Counted from the stretch's first letter, positions 50,319-59,610 are shown. The stretch: DNA of 64,000 bases from an uncultured Eubacteriales bacterium (GCA_902491475.1 CABUHY010000002.1:99583-163582), one strand, 5' to 3'. Numbers and translations: made by a program. Notes: generated from the letters alone by a model not told the origin.

Positions 50319-51755
50319 ATGGCAGAACAGAAAAAGATGGTCAATGACATAACCGCAATGGACGAGGACTTTGCGAAATGGTACACCGATGTTGTTAAGA
50401 AGGCGGAACTCGCCGAATATACGAGCGTCAAGGGTTGTATGGTTATCCGTCCCTACGGTTATGCGATATGGGAAAACATTCAGAAAATAATGGATAAAAT
50501 GTTCAAGGATACGGGACACGAAAATGTCTGTATGCCTATGTTTATCCCCGAAAGTCTCCTTGAAAAGGAAAAGGATCATGTTGAGGGCTTCGCTCCCGAG
50601 GTTGCTTGGGTAACACACGGCGGAAGCGAAAAGCTTGAGGAAAGGCTCTGCGTGCGTCCGACTTCGGAAACGCTTTTCTGCGAACACTACAAGCAGATTG
50701 TTCATTCCTACCGTGATTTGCCGAAGCTCTACAATCAGTGGGTGTCGGTTGTCCGTTGGGAAAAGACTACAAGACCGTTCCTGCGCACAAGAGAGTTCCT
50801 TTGGCAGGAGGGTCATACAATTCACGCAACAGCCGAAGAGGCTAAGGCAGAGACGGTTAAAATGCTCAATGTCTATGCCGACTTCTGCGAAAATGTACTT
50901 GCGATGCCCGTAGTCAAGGGCGTCAAGACCGAAAAGGAAAGGTTTGCCGGTGCGGAGGACACCTATACCATCGAGGCTCTTATGCACGACGGTAAGGCTT
51001 TGCAGTCGGGCACCTCGCACTATTTCGGCGACGGCTTTGCTAAGGCGTTTGAAATTCAGTATATGGATAAGGACAACAAACTCAAAACACCTTATCAGAC
51101 TTCGTGGGGTTCAACCACAAGGCTTATCGGCGCAATCATTATGACTCACGGCGACGATAACGGACTTGTGCTCCCGCCCAAGGTTGCACCCGTTCAGGTC
51201 GTTGTAATCCCGATTGCACAGCACAAAGAGGGCGTACTTGACAAGGCGCAGGAGCTTTGCGACAGACTCTCAAAGATATGCAGGGTTAAATCGGATGTTT
51301 CGGAAAATTCTCCCGGCTGGAAGTTTGCCGAGTATGAGATGAAGGGCGTACCGCTCAGAGTCGAGATAGGTCCCAAGGATATTGAGAAAAATCAGTGCGT
51401 TATCGTACGCAGGGATAACAGGGAAAAGTATTTTGTATCTCTTGACGAGCTTGAAGCAAAAATCCCCGAGCTTCTCGAAGAGGTTCATAAGGGACTTTAC
51501 AACAAGGCTCTTGAAAGAAGAAAGAATATGACATACACTGCAAGAACTCTTGACGAGCTCAAGGATATTGCCGACAACAAGCCCGGATTTATCAAGGCTA
51601 TGTGGTGCGGCGACAGAGATTGCGAGGATAAGCTCAAGGAGTATGCCGGCGTAACCTCAAGATGTATCCCGTTTGAGCAGGAGCATATAGGCGACACCTG
51701 CGTTTGCTGCGGCAAACCTGCCGATAAGATGCTTTACTGGGGCAAGGCATATTGA
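50319..51755 (+). CDS. proS: Prolyl-tRNA synthetase, archaeal/eukaryotic-type short form
   Basis: This 478-residue class II synthetase has motif 2 VVRWEKTTRPFLRTREFLWQ and motif 3 GSTTRLIGAIIMTHGDD, an anticodon-binding domain (PVQVVVIPI), and a C-terminal zinc-like domain with Cys in CGDRDCE, SRC and CVCCGK. It lacks the editing insertion of the long bacterial ProRS. This form is common in Firmicutes and Bacteroidetes. A 36-base gap separates it from acpP. Confidence 0.95.
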   Translation: MAEQKKMVNDITAMDEDFAKWYTDVVKKAELAEYTSVKGCMVIRPYGYAIWENIQKIMDKMFKDTGHENVCMPMFIPESLLEKEKDHVEGFAPEVAWVTHGGSEKLEERLCVRPTSETLFCEHYKQIVHSYRDLPKLYNQWVSVVRWEKTTRPFLRTREFLWQEGHTIHATAEEAKAETVKMLNVYADFCENVLAMPVVKGVKTEKERFAGAEDTYTIEALMHDGKALQSGTSHYFGDGFAKAFEIQYMDKDNKLKTPYQTSWGSTTRLIGAIIMTHGDDNGLVLPPKVAPVQVVVIPIAQHKEGVLDKAQELCDRLSKICRVKSDVSENSPGWKFAEYEMKGVPLRVEIGPKDIEKNQCVIVRRDNREKYFVSLDELEAKIPELLEEVHKGLYNKALERRKNMTYTARTLDELKDIADNKPGFIKAMWCGDRDCEDKLKEYAGVTSRCIPFEQEHIGDTCVCCGKPADKMLYWGKAY

Positions 51756-51761
51756 TTTTAT

Positions 51762-51790
51762 TTGACAATAAAGAACAAAAATCTTATAAT
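51762..51790 (+). promoter_or_regulatory. Promoter of the 51.8-kb lipoprotein gene
   Basis: TTGACA (51762-51767) and TATAAT (51785-51790) with a 17-bp spacer form a perfect consensus. Confidence 0.9.
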
Positions 51791-51822
51791 GTGTTTTGTA
51801 AACATAAAACGGAGGAAACACT

Positions 51823-52530
51823 ATGCAAAAGAAAATTATTGCAGTAAGCCTTGTTGTTTTGATGATTTCGGTATTGCTTGCATCCTGCGGAAATAAATAT
51901 CTTATGGCGGAAATAAACGGCGTTGAACGCCCGCTTGTTACCGACGCGGAGGGGAACACCGAGATTGATAACGAGGGCAGAGTTGCGGTATATGTAACGG
52001 ATTCAAAGGGAAATCTTCAGTACGATGCGGACGGAAATCCGCAGAAGAACTACTATGCTCTTCCCGACAAGTCGATTAACGGACAGAGTCTTGAAACACT
52101 TGTATATAAGTTTACAATGCCCGACGGTTGGAAGCTCAAGGACGACGGTGTTTTCTATAAGGACGGAACGGACGACAAGTGCTATGTTCAGTGCATTAAG
52201 GATAAGACCCTTGATGAGCTTGAAACATACGATTTGTTCATTGCCCAGAAAGAGGCTGACCAGCAGGTAGTTATCGACAAGTTCAAGGAGCAGTATCCCG
52301 ACACTACAATGGTTATTACCACAGGCAACCTTACGGACGGCAAAGAGGTTACATTCTTTACCTACACAATAAAGGACGCTTCGGGTGCGATAATCCACTA
52401 TGCGATTTCGGCTTATGTCAACATAGGCGAGGATATTTACTCGGCAAACTATGTGTGTGACAGCGGCGTGGGTTATGACGAGTCGTTTGACTTTATGGGA
52501 GTATTTTCTTCGGGCTTCGTTGTTAAATAA
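51823..52530 (+). CDS. Lipoprotein of unknown function
   Basis: This 235-residue protein has a lipobox LLASCGNK (Cys about residue 24). The mature part has an Asp/Asn-Gly-rich segment (TDAEGNTEIDNEG, TDSKGNLQYDADGN) and a mixed alpha/beta domain. I recognise no family. It is monocistronic, with a consensus promoter and a strong terminator, and a GGAGG start site, suggesting steady expression. Confidence 0.75.
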   Translation: MQKKIIAVSLVVLMISVLLASCGNKYLMAEINGVERPLVTDAEGNTEIDNEGRVAVYVTDSKGNLQYDADGNPQKNYYALPDKSINGQSLETLVYKFTMPDGWKLKDDGVFYKDGTDDKCYVQCIKDKTLDELETYDLFIAQKEADQQVVIDKFKEQYPDTTMVITTGNLTDGKEVTFFTYTIKDASGAIIHYAISAYVNIGEDIYSANYVCDSGVGYDESFDFMGVFSSGFVVK

Positions 52531-52550
52531 CATGGAAGCATATAATTTTA

Positions 52551-52590
52551 TCGGTGCGGAACAATGCTTAGTGTTCTGCGCCGATTTTTT
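52551..52590 (+). terminator. Terminator after the lipoprotein gene
   Basis: The 13-bp stem TCGGTGCGGAACA/TGTTCTGCGCCGA (two wobbles) with an 8-base loop is followed by six T. Confidence 0.92.
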
Positions 52591-52612
52591 ATTGGGCACT
52601 GCGTGTTTATAC

Positions 52613-52641
52613 TTGTTATTTACACGGTTTTATGATAAAAT
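52613..52641 (+). promoter_or_regulatory. Promoter of proB-proA-rpe
   Basis: TTGTTA (52613-52618) and TAAAAT (52636-52641) are 17 bp apart. Confidence 0.6.
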
Positions 52642-52677
52642 ATATTATCTATAAATATGAATGCAAGGGGAATTTAA

Positions 52678-53469
52678 GTGGCTGTTCTCAAAGATGTAAA
52701 AAGGCTTGTTGTCAAGGTCGGTACATCGACGCTTACATATGACACGGGCAAAACGAACATAAGGCGTATGCACAAGCTTGTTTCCGTGCTTTCGGATATT
52801 GTAAATTCGGGGGTTCAGGTTGCGCTTGTAACCTCGGGCGCCATAGGCGTCGGAGTCGGTAAGCTGGGTCTTAAAGAGCGACCGTCGGACATTTCGGGCA
52901 GGCAGGCGGCGGCTACCGTCGGTCAGTGTGAGCTTATGTTTATGTACGACAAGCTTTTCGGCGAATACGGTCACACGGTGGGTCAGCTTCTTATTACAAA
53001 AAACGATGTTGACAGTGCCGAGCGCCGTGAAAACCTCATAAACACCTTTGAAAAGCTGTTCGATTACGGTGCGGTGCCGGTAATCAACGAAAATGACTCG
53101 GTTGCGGTTGATGAGATAGTTTACGGCGACAATGACAGCCTTTCCGCAATAGTTGCAAGGCTTATAAATGCGGACGCATTGATTATCCTTACCGATATTG
53201 ACGGGCTTTATGATGACAATCCGTCGGAAAACGAGGACGCAAGGCTTATTTCGCAGGTTGACGAGATAACGGAGGAGCTGATTTCCGTTGCAGGCGGTCA
53301 CGGCTCAAAATTTTCCACGGGCGGTATGGTTACAAAGCTGCATGCGGCACAGATAGCCATGGACGCAGGAATAGACACGATTGTTATGAACGGTGCCGCT
53401 CCCGAGAGCATATACAAGGCTCTTGACGGCAAGCAGATAGGAACGTTTTTTACGGGTAAAAAGGACTGA
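52678..53469 (+). CDS. proB: Glutamate 5-kinase
   Basis: This 263-residue protein is the amino-acid kinase domain alone, without a PUA domain. Motifs: VVKVGTSTLT, VTSGAIGVGVGKLG, PVINENDSVAVDE and FSTGGMVTKLHAA. It makes glutamyl-5-phosphate, the first step of proline synthesis, and feeds ProA encoded four bases downstream. The start is GTG at 52678 with AAGGGG upstream. Confidence 0.95.
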   Translation: MAVLKDVKRLVVKVGTSTLTYDTGKTNIRRMHKLVSVLSDIVNSGVQVALVTSGAIGVGVGKLGLKERPSDISGRQAAATVGQCELMFMYDKLFGEYGHTVGQLLITKNDVDSAERRENLINTFEKLFDYGAVPVINENDSVAVDEIVYGDNDSLSAIVARLINADALIILTDIDGLYDDNPSENEDARLISQVDEITEELISVAGGHGSKFSTGGMVTKLHAAQIAMDAGIDTIVMNGAAPESIYKALDGKQIGTFFTGKKD

Positions 53470-53473
53470 TTTT

Positions 53474-54718
53474 ATGACTCAAACTCAATTACTCGGGCAA
53501 AAGGCAAAGCAGGCTGAAAAGTCTCTTGCCACGGCTTCGACCGAGTTGAAAAACTCGGCGCTCGGACTTATGGCGCAGGAGCTTACGGCGGCAATGTCGG
53601 AAATTCTTCTTGCAAACGCCGAGGATATGAAAAATGCCCGTGAAAACGGAATTTCACAGGTTATGCTCGACAGACTTCTTTTGACCGAGGACAGAGTTCG
53701 GTCTATGGCAAAGGGAATAACGGACATTATTTCGCTGCCCGACCCGATAGGCGTAACGCTTTCCGAGATAAAGCGTCCCAACGGTATGACGGTAAGCAAG
53801 GTAACCGTTCCGCTCGGTGTTATTGCGGTAATATATGAGGCTCGTCCGAATGTTACCTCAGACGCGGCGGTTCTGTGCCTGAAAGCGGGCAACGCAGTCA
53901 TTTTGAGAGGCGGCAAAGAGGCAATAAATTCTTCAAAGGCCGTTGTCAAAGCTTTGAGAGTGGGACTTAAAAAATCAGGCTTAGATGAAAACTGTATATC
54001 GCTTGTTACGGATACTACAAGGGACAGTGCAAACGAGCTTATGAAGATGAACGAATATGTCGATGTGCTTATCCCGAGGGGAGGCGCGGGACTTATCCGT
54101 TCCTGCATTGAAAACTCCACCGTGCCCGTAATCGAAACGGGAACGGGCAACTGTCATATCTATGTTGACAAGGATGCAGATATCGGAATGGCGGCGGACA
54201 TAATATATAATGCCAAGACTTCCCGCCCGTCGGTCTGCAATGCGGCGGAGAGCATTGTTATCCACAAGGATATTGTGAACAAGGCTTTGCCCGTAATAAA
54301 GAAAAGACTTGACGAAAAGAATGTTGAATTGAGAGGCGACGAAGCGGCAAGGAATGCGGCAGAGGGCATACTTCCCGCAACCGAAGAGGATTGGGGCAAG
54401 GAATACCTTGACTATATAATGTCGGTAAAGACCGTTTCAAGCCTTGATGAGGCTATCGAGCACATATCAAAATACTCTACGGGACACAGTGAGTGTATTG
54501 TTACCGAGGATGAGAAAACCGCAAAGGAATTTCTTTCCCGTGTGGACTCGGCGGCGGTATATCACAATGTCAGCACCCGATTTACCGACGGGGGCGAATT
54601 CGGCTTCGGTGCGGAAATCGGAATTTCCACACAAAAACTGCACGCAAGAGGACCGCTGGGACTTCCTCAGCTCACCTCGTTCAAATATATTATCTGCGGT
54701 AACGGGCAGACAAGATAA
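53474..54718 (+). CDS. proA: Glutamate-5-semialdehyde dehydrogenase
   Basis: This 414-residue enzyme reduces glutamyl-5-phosphate to the semialdehyde with NADPH. Visible: VIYEARPNVTSDAA, ILRGGKEAINSS, the catalytic Cys in SRPSVCNAAESIV, and TRFTDGGEFGFGAEIGIST. It directly follows proB. Confidence 0.96.
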   Translation: MTQTQLLGQKAKQAEKSLATASTELKNSALGLMAQELTAAMSEILLANAEDMKNARENGISQVMLDRLLLTEDRVRSMAKGITDIISLPDPIGVTLSEIKRPNGMTVSKVTVPLGVIAVIYEARPNVTSDAAVLCLKAGNAVILRGGKEAINSSKAVVKALRVGLKKSGLDENCISLVTDTTRDSANELMKMNEYVDVLIPRGGAGLIRSCIENSTVPVIETGTGNCHIYVDKDADIGMAADIIYNAKTSRPSVCNAAESIVIHKDIVNKALPVIKKRLDEKNVELRGDEAARNAAEGILPATEEDWGKEYLDYIMSVKTVSSLDEAIEHISKYSTGHSECIVTEDEKTAKEFLSRVDSAAVYHNVSTRFTDGGEFGFGAEIGISTQKLHARGPLGLPQLTSFKYIICGNGQTR

Positions 54719-54732
54719 CAAGGAGAAAAACT

Positions 54733-55548
54733 ATGGCTGATGAAATCGTAAAATTCGACAAAGCACCCATGAAGAAGAAAAAGAAAAAAAGAGCGCACCC
54801 GTGGGCGTTTCCGCTCGGACTGCTGATGGCGGTGCTCTCCGTTACGGGTCTTGTGACGATACTTGTTGCAGGCGTAAACGGTATAAATTCCGTCAGAGCA
54901 AGGCTTAAAAACATTGAAGAATACAACACAATGCTTACTCCCGTCGTAATGAACGACCCGAGTATGTTTGATGACCTTTCAAAGGCGGATATGAGCCAGC
55001 TTATCGACATTTCGGTGTGGTCGATTCTTAAAAGCGATTTGACCCCCGACACTTACGAATATACGGAGTCGGGTATGGTTATCCCCGAAGCGGATGTTGC
55101 GGCGGCTTATACAAAGCTTTTCGGAACGGAAATAGCGCCCGTGCATATGACGGTTTCGGGCTACGGCTATGAGTTTACCTACGATTCCGCAAAGCAGTGC
55201 TATATAATCCCTCTTACGGGTATCGAGCCCACCTACACGCCCGATGTTGTGGATGTGGATAAAAAGAAAAACACGGTGGTGCTGACCGTGGGATACCTTC
55301 CGAGCGGCGGTTGGGCACAGGACAGCGACGGCAAGATGGTTGCGCCCGAGCCCGACAAATATGTGAAGGTTACACTGCGTGAAAAGGACGGCAGCTATTA
55401 TATAAGCGCAATGCAGGCAAGCGCAAGCCCCGAAACGGCAAGTACAACGCCTGCGAGCACGACGGCGCCTGCCGAGACTGCGACCGAGCAGACAACGGCG
55501 CCCGAAACCCAACCTGTCGAGGATGTTCCTCAGACAGAGATTGCATAA
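54733..55548 (+). CDS. Single-pass membrane protein with a Thr/Ala-rich tail, unknown function
   Basis: This 271-residue protein has a poly-Lys stretch (KKKKKKR) before one membrane helix (about 24-47), a likely extracytoplasmic domain, and a C-terminal low-complexity tail rich in Thr, Ala, Pro and Glu from about residue 233. I recognise no family. It lies between proA and rpe in the same unit with short gaps, but no functional link is evident. Confidence 0.7.
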   Translation: MADEIVKFDKAPMKKKKKKRAHPWAFPLGLLMAVLSVTGLVTILVAGVNGINSVRARLKNIEEYNTMLTPVVMNDPSMFDDLSKADMSQLIDISVWSILKSDLTPDTYEYTESGMVIPEADVAAAYTKLFGTEIAPVHMTVSGYGYEFTYDSAKQCYIIPLTGIEPTYTPDVVDVDKKKNTVVLTVGYLPSGGWAQDSDGKMVAPEPDKYVKVTLREKDGSYYISAMQASASPETASTTPASTTAPAETATEQTTAPETQPVEDVPQTEIA

Positions 55549-55564
55549 AGAAAAGGAAAAGATT

Positions 55565-56221
55565 ATGGTTAAGATTTCCCCCTCGATTTTATCAAGCGAT
55601 TACGGCAAGCTTTCTTCGGAGCTTAAAAGAATGGAGGATTGCGGAGCGGATATGCTTCATATCGATGTTATGGACGGACACTTTGTTCCGAACATCACGC
55701 TCGGTGCGCCGATAGTAAAGTGCATCAGAAAATCAAGCTCGCTTCCGTTCGATGTTCATCTTATGATAAGCGACCCGTATAAATATATCCCCGATTTCGT
55801 AAAGGCGGGCTCGGATATAATCACTTTCCATGTCGAGTCCGATTCGGATATTGAAAAGACGATCGACCTGATTTTGGATTCGGGCAAAAAGGCGGGACTT
55901 TCCGTTAAGCCCAAAACGCCGATTGAGGCGGTTTACCCTTATCTCGACAAGCTTTCGATGGTGCTTGTTATGACTGTTGAGCCGGGCTTCGGCGGACAGT
56001 CATTTATGGAGGATATGATGCCCAAGGTTTCGGCTGTAAAGGCTGAAATCGACAGAAGAGGTCTTGACATTGACATTCAGGTTGACGGCGGAATAAACAA
56101 GGATACAATTTCGGTTGCCGCAAAGGCAGGCGCAAATGTATTTGTGTCGGGCAATGCGATTTTTTCAAGCGACGACGCCGCAAAAACGATTGCCGATTTC
56201 AAGGCTAAGGCTTCGGTCTGA
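55565..56221 (+). CDS. rpe: Ribulose-phosphate 3-epimerase
   Basis: This 218-residue TIM-barrel enzyme has SPSILSSDYGKL, HIDVMDGHFVPNIT (metal His and Asp), DVHLMISDP, MTVEPGFGGQSF and the Asp in QVDGGINKDT. It interconverts ribulose-5-P and xylulose-5-P. The start at 55565 follows AAAGG; 14 upstream in-frame residues overlap the previous gene and are not family-like. It converges on the MecA-like gene, overlapping it by 17 bases. Confidence 0.96.
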   Translation: MVKISPSILSSDYGKLSSELKRMEDCGADMLHIDVMDGHFVPNITLGAPIVKCIRKSSSLPFDVHLMISDPYKYIPDFVKAGSDIITFHVESDSDIEKTIDLILDSGKKAGLSVKPKTPIEAVYPYLDKLSMVLVMTVEPGFGGQSFMEDMMPKVSAVKAEIDRRGLDIDIQVDGGINKDTISVAAKAGANVFVSGNAIFSSDDAAKTIADFKAKASV

Positions 56222-56729
56222 ATTCGCGGATAAATTCGGCGTGCTCGCAAAGTGCCGAAAAGACGCTGTCGGAGCTGTCAACAACTTCTCCGTATTCCGA
56301 CAAGAAATGTTTTAGATAAATTCCGTCTATTGTGCGTTTTGCCGTTTTGACAAAGTATTCTTTGCCGATTTTGTATGTGCCGAATTCAATGTCACGGCAT
56401 CTAAGCAAAAACGATACAAGGTCCAGAAACGAATTTTCATCAAAGGCTCTGACGAGGAAATTTTGAGGTTTTTCAATCACTCTGAACCGCCTTTTCGGAC
56501 GAAAAGCGACAAAGATGCATATGTATGAGCCGAGACGAAAAGCGTCAACGCACATTCGTGAAAGGCTCTTGTCGGGAGTTATCTCTGCACGGGCAAGGAG
56601 CTCGAGCACAAGCCTTTGGGTGGGCGGCGTTTCAATGTCAAGGCTTTCAAAGCTTAAAGAGTAAGCGGACAGCTCGTTTGAAGTGATTTCCGCAACAAAG
56701 TCGGATTGAGTCAGTTTTATTATTTTCAT
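56205..56729 (-). CDS. Divergent MecA-like adaptor protein
   Basis: This 174-residue protein begins MKIIKLTQSDFVAEITSNEL, followed by a helix and ILELLARA-like segment, as in MecA N-domains. The C-terminal half has FLDLVSFLLRC, KIGKEYFVKT and the HFLSEYGEVVDSS stretch that resembles the MecA C-domain. MecA delivers substrates to ClpCP. The similarity is weak but runs along the length, so the call is tentative. The gene stands alone on the minus strand. Confidence 0.6.
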   Translation of the reverse strand: MKIIKLTQSDFVAEITSNELSAYSLSFESLDIETPPTQRLVLELLARAEITPDKSLSRMCVDAFRLGSYICIFVAFRPKRRFRVIEKPQNFLVRAFDENSFLDLVSFLLRCRDIEFGTYKIGKEYFVKTAKRTIDGIYLKHFLSEYGEVVDSSDSVFSALCEHAEFIREFRPKP

Positions 56730-56817
56730 ATGTTACTCCGTATAGTGTGATATAAATATGATATTGTATTCTCATTGCTGTTTGCAATGAATAAATTATG
56801 GGAAATGAGGTGAAATT

Positions 56818-57978
56818 TTGAGCGACAGAGAACAGAGGATTAACGCACAACCCGTGCTGTCCGAAAAAGAAAAGCTTGAAATTAAAAACACCCGAAAATA
56901 TATGGTTGATATGCTTATGGTGCTCATTGCGCCTATGGCAATGTCGTTTTACTATTACGGTCTGCGTGCCGTGCTTTTGGTGCTTTACTCCGTTGTAACG
57001 GCGTTGGTATGCGAATTTCTGGCTTCAAGAATTTATAAGTTTGAGGCGAGCTATTCCGACCTGTCGTCCATAGTTACGGCAATAACCGTTGCAATGTGCA
57101 TACCCGCATCTTCTCCGTGGTGGGTTCCGATACTGACTACGGTCTTTGCGCTTGCGGTTGTTAAATTTCCGTTCGGAAATTCAAGAAGTCTTATGTTCCT
57201 GCCGTCTGCCGCAGGTCTTGCGTTTTTGACGGTATGCAACTCGGCAAGAATGTTCGCATACCCGATTATACCCACGCAGTCGGACAAGTTTGCACTTCTT
57301 TCAAGCGCAAATGCGGCGCAGGGCAACTCCCTTGCGTATATGCTTTCGCAGGGTAACTCGATAGGAATTAACATAATCAGCTATATTGATATAGCGGTCG
57401 GCAATGTTTCGGGACCTATGGGCGCCACCTGTGCGGTCGCAATACTCGGCGGACTGCTTTACCTGCTTATAAGAAGACCGAAAACGGCTGCGATGTCCTT
57501 TGTATATCTCGGAACCTGCGCGGTTTATGCCTTCCTTTTCCCGAGGATTACGACAGGACGGGGCATTTCCGTAATAATGGAGCTTTGCAGCGGACTTGTA
57601 GGTCTTGCGGCGCTGCTGTTTGTCACAAATGAAACGCTTGCGCCGAAAAGGACAAATGCGAGAATACTCTATGCGGCGCTGATGGGTCTTATAACAATGC
57701 TTTTAAGAACCTTTGGCTCGTTTGAGGACAGTACGGTGTTTGCGGTATTGATTGTAAACGCCTTTGCCGCGGCGCTCGATAAGAAACTTCCGCTTACCAA
57801 AAAAGAAAAGCTTTTGATTGAGCAAAAAAAGGCTGCCGAGGCAATGTCGGTTGACAGACCTGTTGACACCGAGGAGCAGTCGCAGATAGTCGCTCAAAAG
57901 GTAATGGATATAATAAACAGCTCGGAGGACGCTTCGACTGACTCCGAACTCGAAAACGGAGGTGCTTCAAATGGCTGA
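56818..57978 (+). CDS. RnfD/NqrB-like membrane protein, flavinylation site not evident
   Basis: This 386-residue multi-pass protein has RnfD landmarks: VKFPFGNSRSLMFLPSAAG (116-134, like the KxxFGGxGxNxFNPA motif) and SGPMGATCAVAILGG (198-212, like GSxGETSxxAILxGG). The segment where RnfD carries covalent FMN on Thr (SSATPL) appears as LSSANAAQGNSLAYML (161-176) with Asn in place of Thr. An unusual acidic cytoplasmic tail follows residue about 325. The start is TTG with GAGGTG upstream. It overlaps the RnfE-like gene by 8 bases. Confidence 0.8.
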   Translation: MSDREQRINAQPVLSEKEKLEIKNTRKYMVDMLMVLIAPMAMSFYYYGLRAVLLVLYSVVTALVCEFLASRIYKFEASYSDLSSIVTAITVAMCIPASSPWWVPILTTVFALAVVKFPFGNSRSLMFLPSAAGLAFLTVCNSARMFAYPIIPTQSDKFALLSSANAAQGNSLAYMLSQGNSIGINIISYIDIAVGNVSGPMGATCAVAILGGLLYLLIRRPKTAAMSFVYLGTCAVYAFLFPRITTGRGISVIMELCSGLVGLAALLFVTNETLAPKRTNARILYAALMGLITMLLRTFGSFEDSTVFAVLIVNAFAAALDKKLPLTKKEKLLIEQKKAAEAMSVDRPVDTEEQSQIVAQKVMDIINSSEDASTDSELENGGASNG

Positions 57979-59008
57979 CAAGACCTCTTTTTCAACCTCG
58001 ATAAAAAACAGCGCATTCATCAAAAATCCCGTTTTGTTTGAGTCGATAGGCGTGGCGCCCGTTGTCGCAATGGCGGTGTCGGTCAAAACGGCGATTATGC
58101 TCTCGGTGATTTCCGCCGCAGAACTTATAATAATCGAGTGCTTTGCAAGCCTTGCGCTCAAAAAGGTCAAGCACCAATTAAGAGTGCTGATATATACCGT
58201 TTTCGGCGTGCTTATAAATATCCCGCTGTGGATGTTCTTTACAAAATTTGCTCCGAACGAGACGGCAAATGTCAGCATTTTCCTGCCGATACTTGCGGTA
58301 AACTCGCTTGTTGCGCTCCACTGCGAGAGGGTGGCGGTAAGGTCGCCGCTTAAAGAGACATTTTTCGACGCTGTTTCGGCAACGATAGGCTATACGCTGA
58401 TTATTTTCATAGTAGCTGTCATAAGAGAAATATTGGGCTCGGGCACATTTTACAGCATAAAGCTCAACCTGCCCGTTCAGTTTAAGGGACTTTTATTGCC
58501 TTTCGGCGGATTTTTGATGCTCGGCTTTTTGGCGGCGTTCTTTAAGTCGAGAATAAAGAAAAAATATCCCGACGAAAACCCCGAAGAGGCGTTTAATCTT
58601 TCTGAAATTTCACAGTCACATTACGAGGACATCAAGACCCTGTTCCGTGAGGATTTCGACTCCGTTCCCAAGGACGGCGGCAGGGAAAATCCCGCCGATT
58701 TCTTTAAGAGCGTCATAGAAAAGACCGAGAAGGAAAAAACGGACAAGGTTGAAAAGCCCAAGAAAGAGAAAAAGGCGAAAAAACCGAAAAAAGACAAGCC
58801 TGCGAAAGCGGTTAAGCACAGCGCAGAGAAAAAAGCTGCGGAAAAGCCGATTGAAAAGGTGCAGGAGACAAAACTCAAGAGGGAAAAGTACGAATCCGAA
58901 TTTGATGATATTTTGCTTGACCTGGAAAGAAGCAAGGCTCCGAAAGAGGAAAAGGAAAATATCGATATTTCAAAGGACAGCGACGGAAACGGCGGTGATG
59001 AGGCATGA
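57971..59008 (+). CDS. RnfE/NqrD-like membrane protein with a long charged tail and no cluster cysteines
   Basis: The first 190 of 345 residues match RnfE: NPVLFESIGVAPVV aligns with NNxxLVQLLGLCPLL, LPILAVNSLVAL with PLIVTNCIVVG, and VIREILGSGTF with LREIIGNGTL. The two cysteines that hold the intramembrane [2Fe-2S] cluster are Ala29 and Ser112. From about residue 193 a 150-residue Lys/Glu-rich tail (KPKKEKKAKK and similar) follows, absent from normal RnfE. The ATG at 57971 has GGAGG nine bases upstream. Confidence 0.82.
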   Translation: MADKTSFSTSIKNSAFIKNPVLFESIGVAPVVAMAVSVKTAIMLSVISAAELIIIECFASLALKKVKHQLRVLIYTVFGVLINIPLWMFFTKFAPNETANVSIFLPILAVNSLVALHCERVAVRSPLKETFFDAVSATIGYTLIIFIVAVIREILGSGTFYSIKLNLPVQFKGLLLPFGGFLMLGFLAAFFKSRIKKKYPDENPEEAFNLSEISQSHYEDIKTLFREDFDSVPKDGGRENPADFFKSVIEKTEKEKTDKVEKPKKEKKAKKPKKDKPAKAVKHSAEKKAAEKPIEKVQETKLKREKYESEFDDILLDLERSKAPKEEKENIDISKDSDGNGGDEA

Positions 59009-59598
59009 GAATAATATCGGAGCTCATTTCGGCGGCACTGTACGCTATGGTAATTCAAAACTTCATCTTTACGGGCGGTTACGGTGCGTCGGAAGCCATA
59101 AGAATGGCGGCAAAGCCGAAACAGCTGTACCCGATGACATTTTTTATAACGCTGTTTTCGACCTCGGTGTCGGTTATATGCGTTTTGCTTGAACAGATAA
59201 GCTTTATAAGGCGGCAGGGCGCAATAGGCCATGCAATCGAGTTTGTCGCAGTGCTTTCGGTTATGTACCTCATTGTGCTGGCGGTTTCCGTAGCGGTGTT
59301 CAGGGCAAAGGACAGAACGGTAAGACGAATAGGCATTGCGGCGTTCAACACGCTTGTTATTGCCGTTCCGTTTATCAACTACCGTGCGGCGTTTACCGTT
59401 GCACAGGCTATCGGTTCGGGTATCGGCTCGGGCTTTGCGTTTGTAATTGCGGTGTTGCTTATAAATGTCGGACTTCGCCGACTTGACCGCAATCCGAATA
59501 TTCCCGAGGCGTTCAAGGGAACTCCGGCGATATTCATCTATGTTTCTATTCTTTCGCTTGCCTTTTCGGGCTTTGCCGGCAGCGGATTGACTATGTAA
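59005..59598 (+). CDS. RnfA/NqrE-like membrane protein lacking cluster cysteines
   Basis: This 197-residue protein has six predicted membrane helices as in RnfA. QNFIFTGGYGASE aligns with NNFVLVKFLGLCP, and AAFNTLVIAVPFIN with ITTNCAVLGVALLN; the cluster cysteines are Ser29 and Thr116. The end SLAFSGFAGSGLTM matches SLAFMGFSGLVKL. An ATGA overlap couples it to the RnfE-like gene. The operon has no RnfB, RnfC or RnfG. Confidence 0.82.
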   Translation: MRIISELISAALYAMVIQNFIFTGGYGASEAIRMAAKPKQLYPMTFFITLFSTSVSVICVLLEQISFIRRQGAIGHAIEFVAVLSVMYLIVLAVSVAVFRAKDRTVRRIGIAAFNTLVIAVPFINYRAAFTVAQAIGSGIGSGFAFVIAVLLINVGLRRLDRNPNIPEAFKGTPAIFIYVSILSLAFSGFAGSGLTM

Positions 59599-59610
59599 GG
59601 GCAGAGGAAA

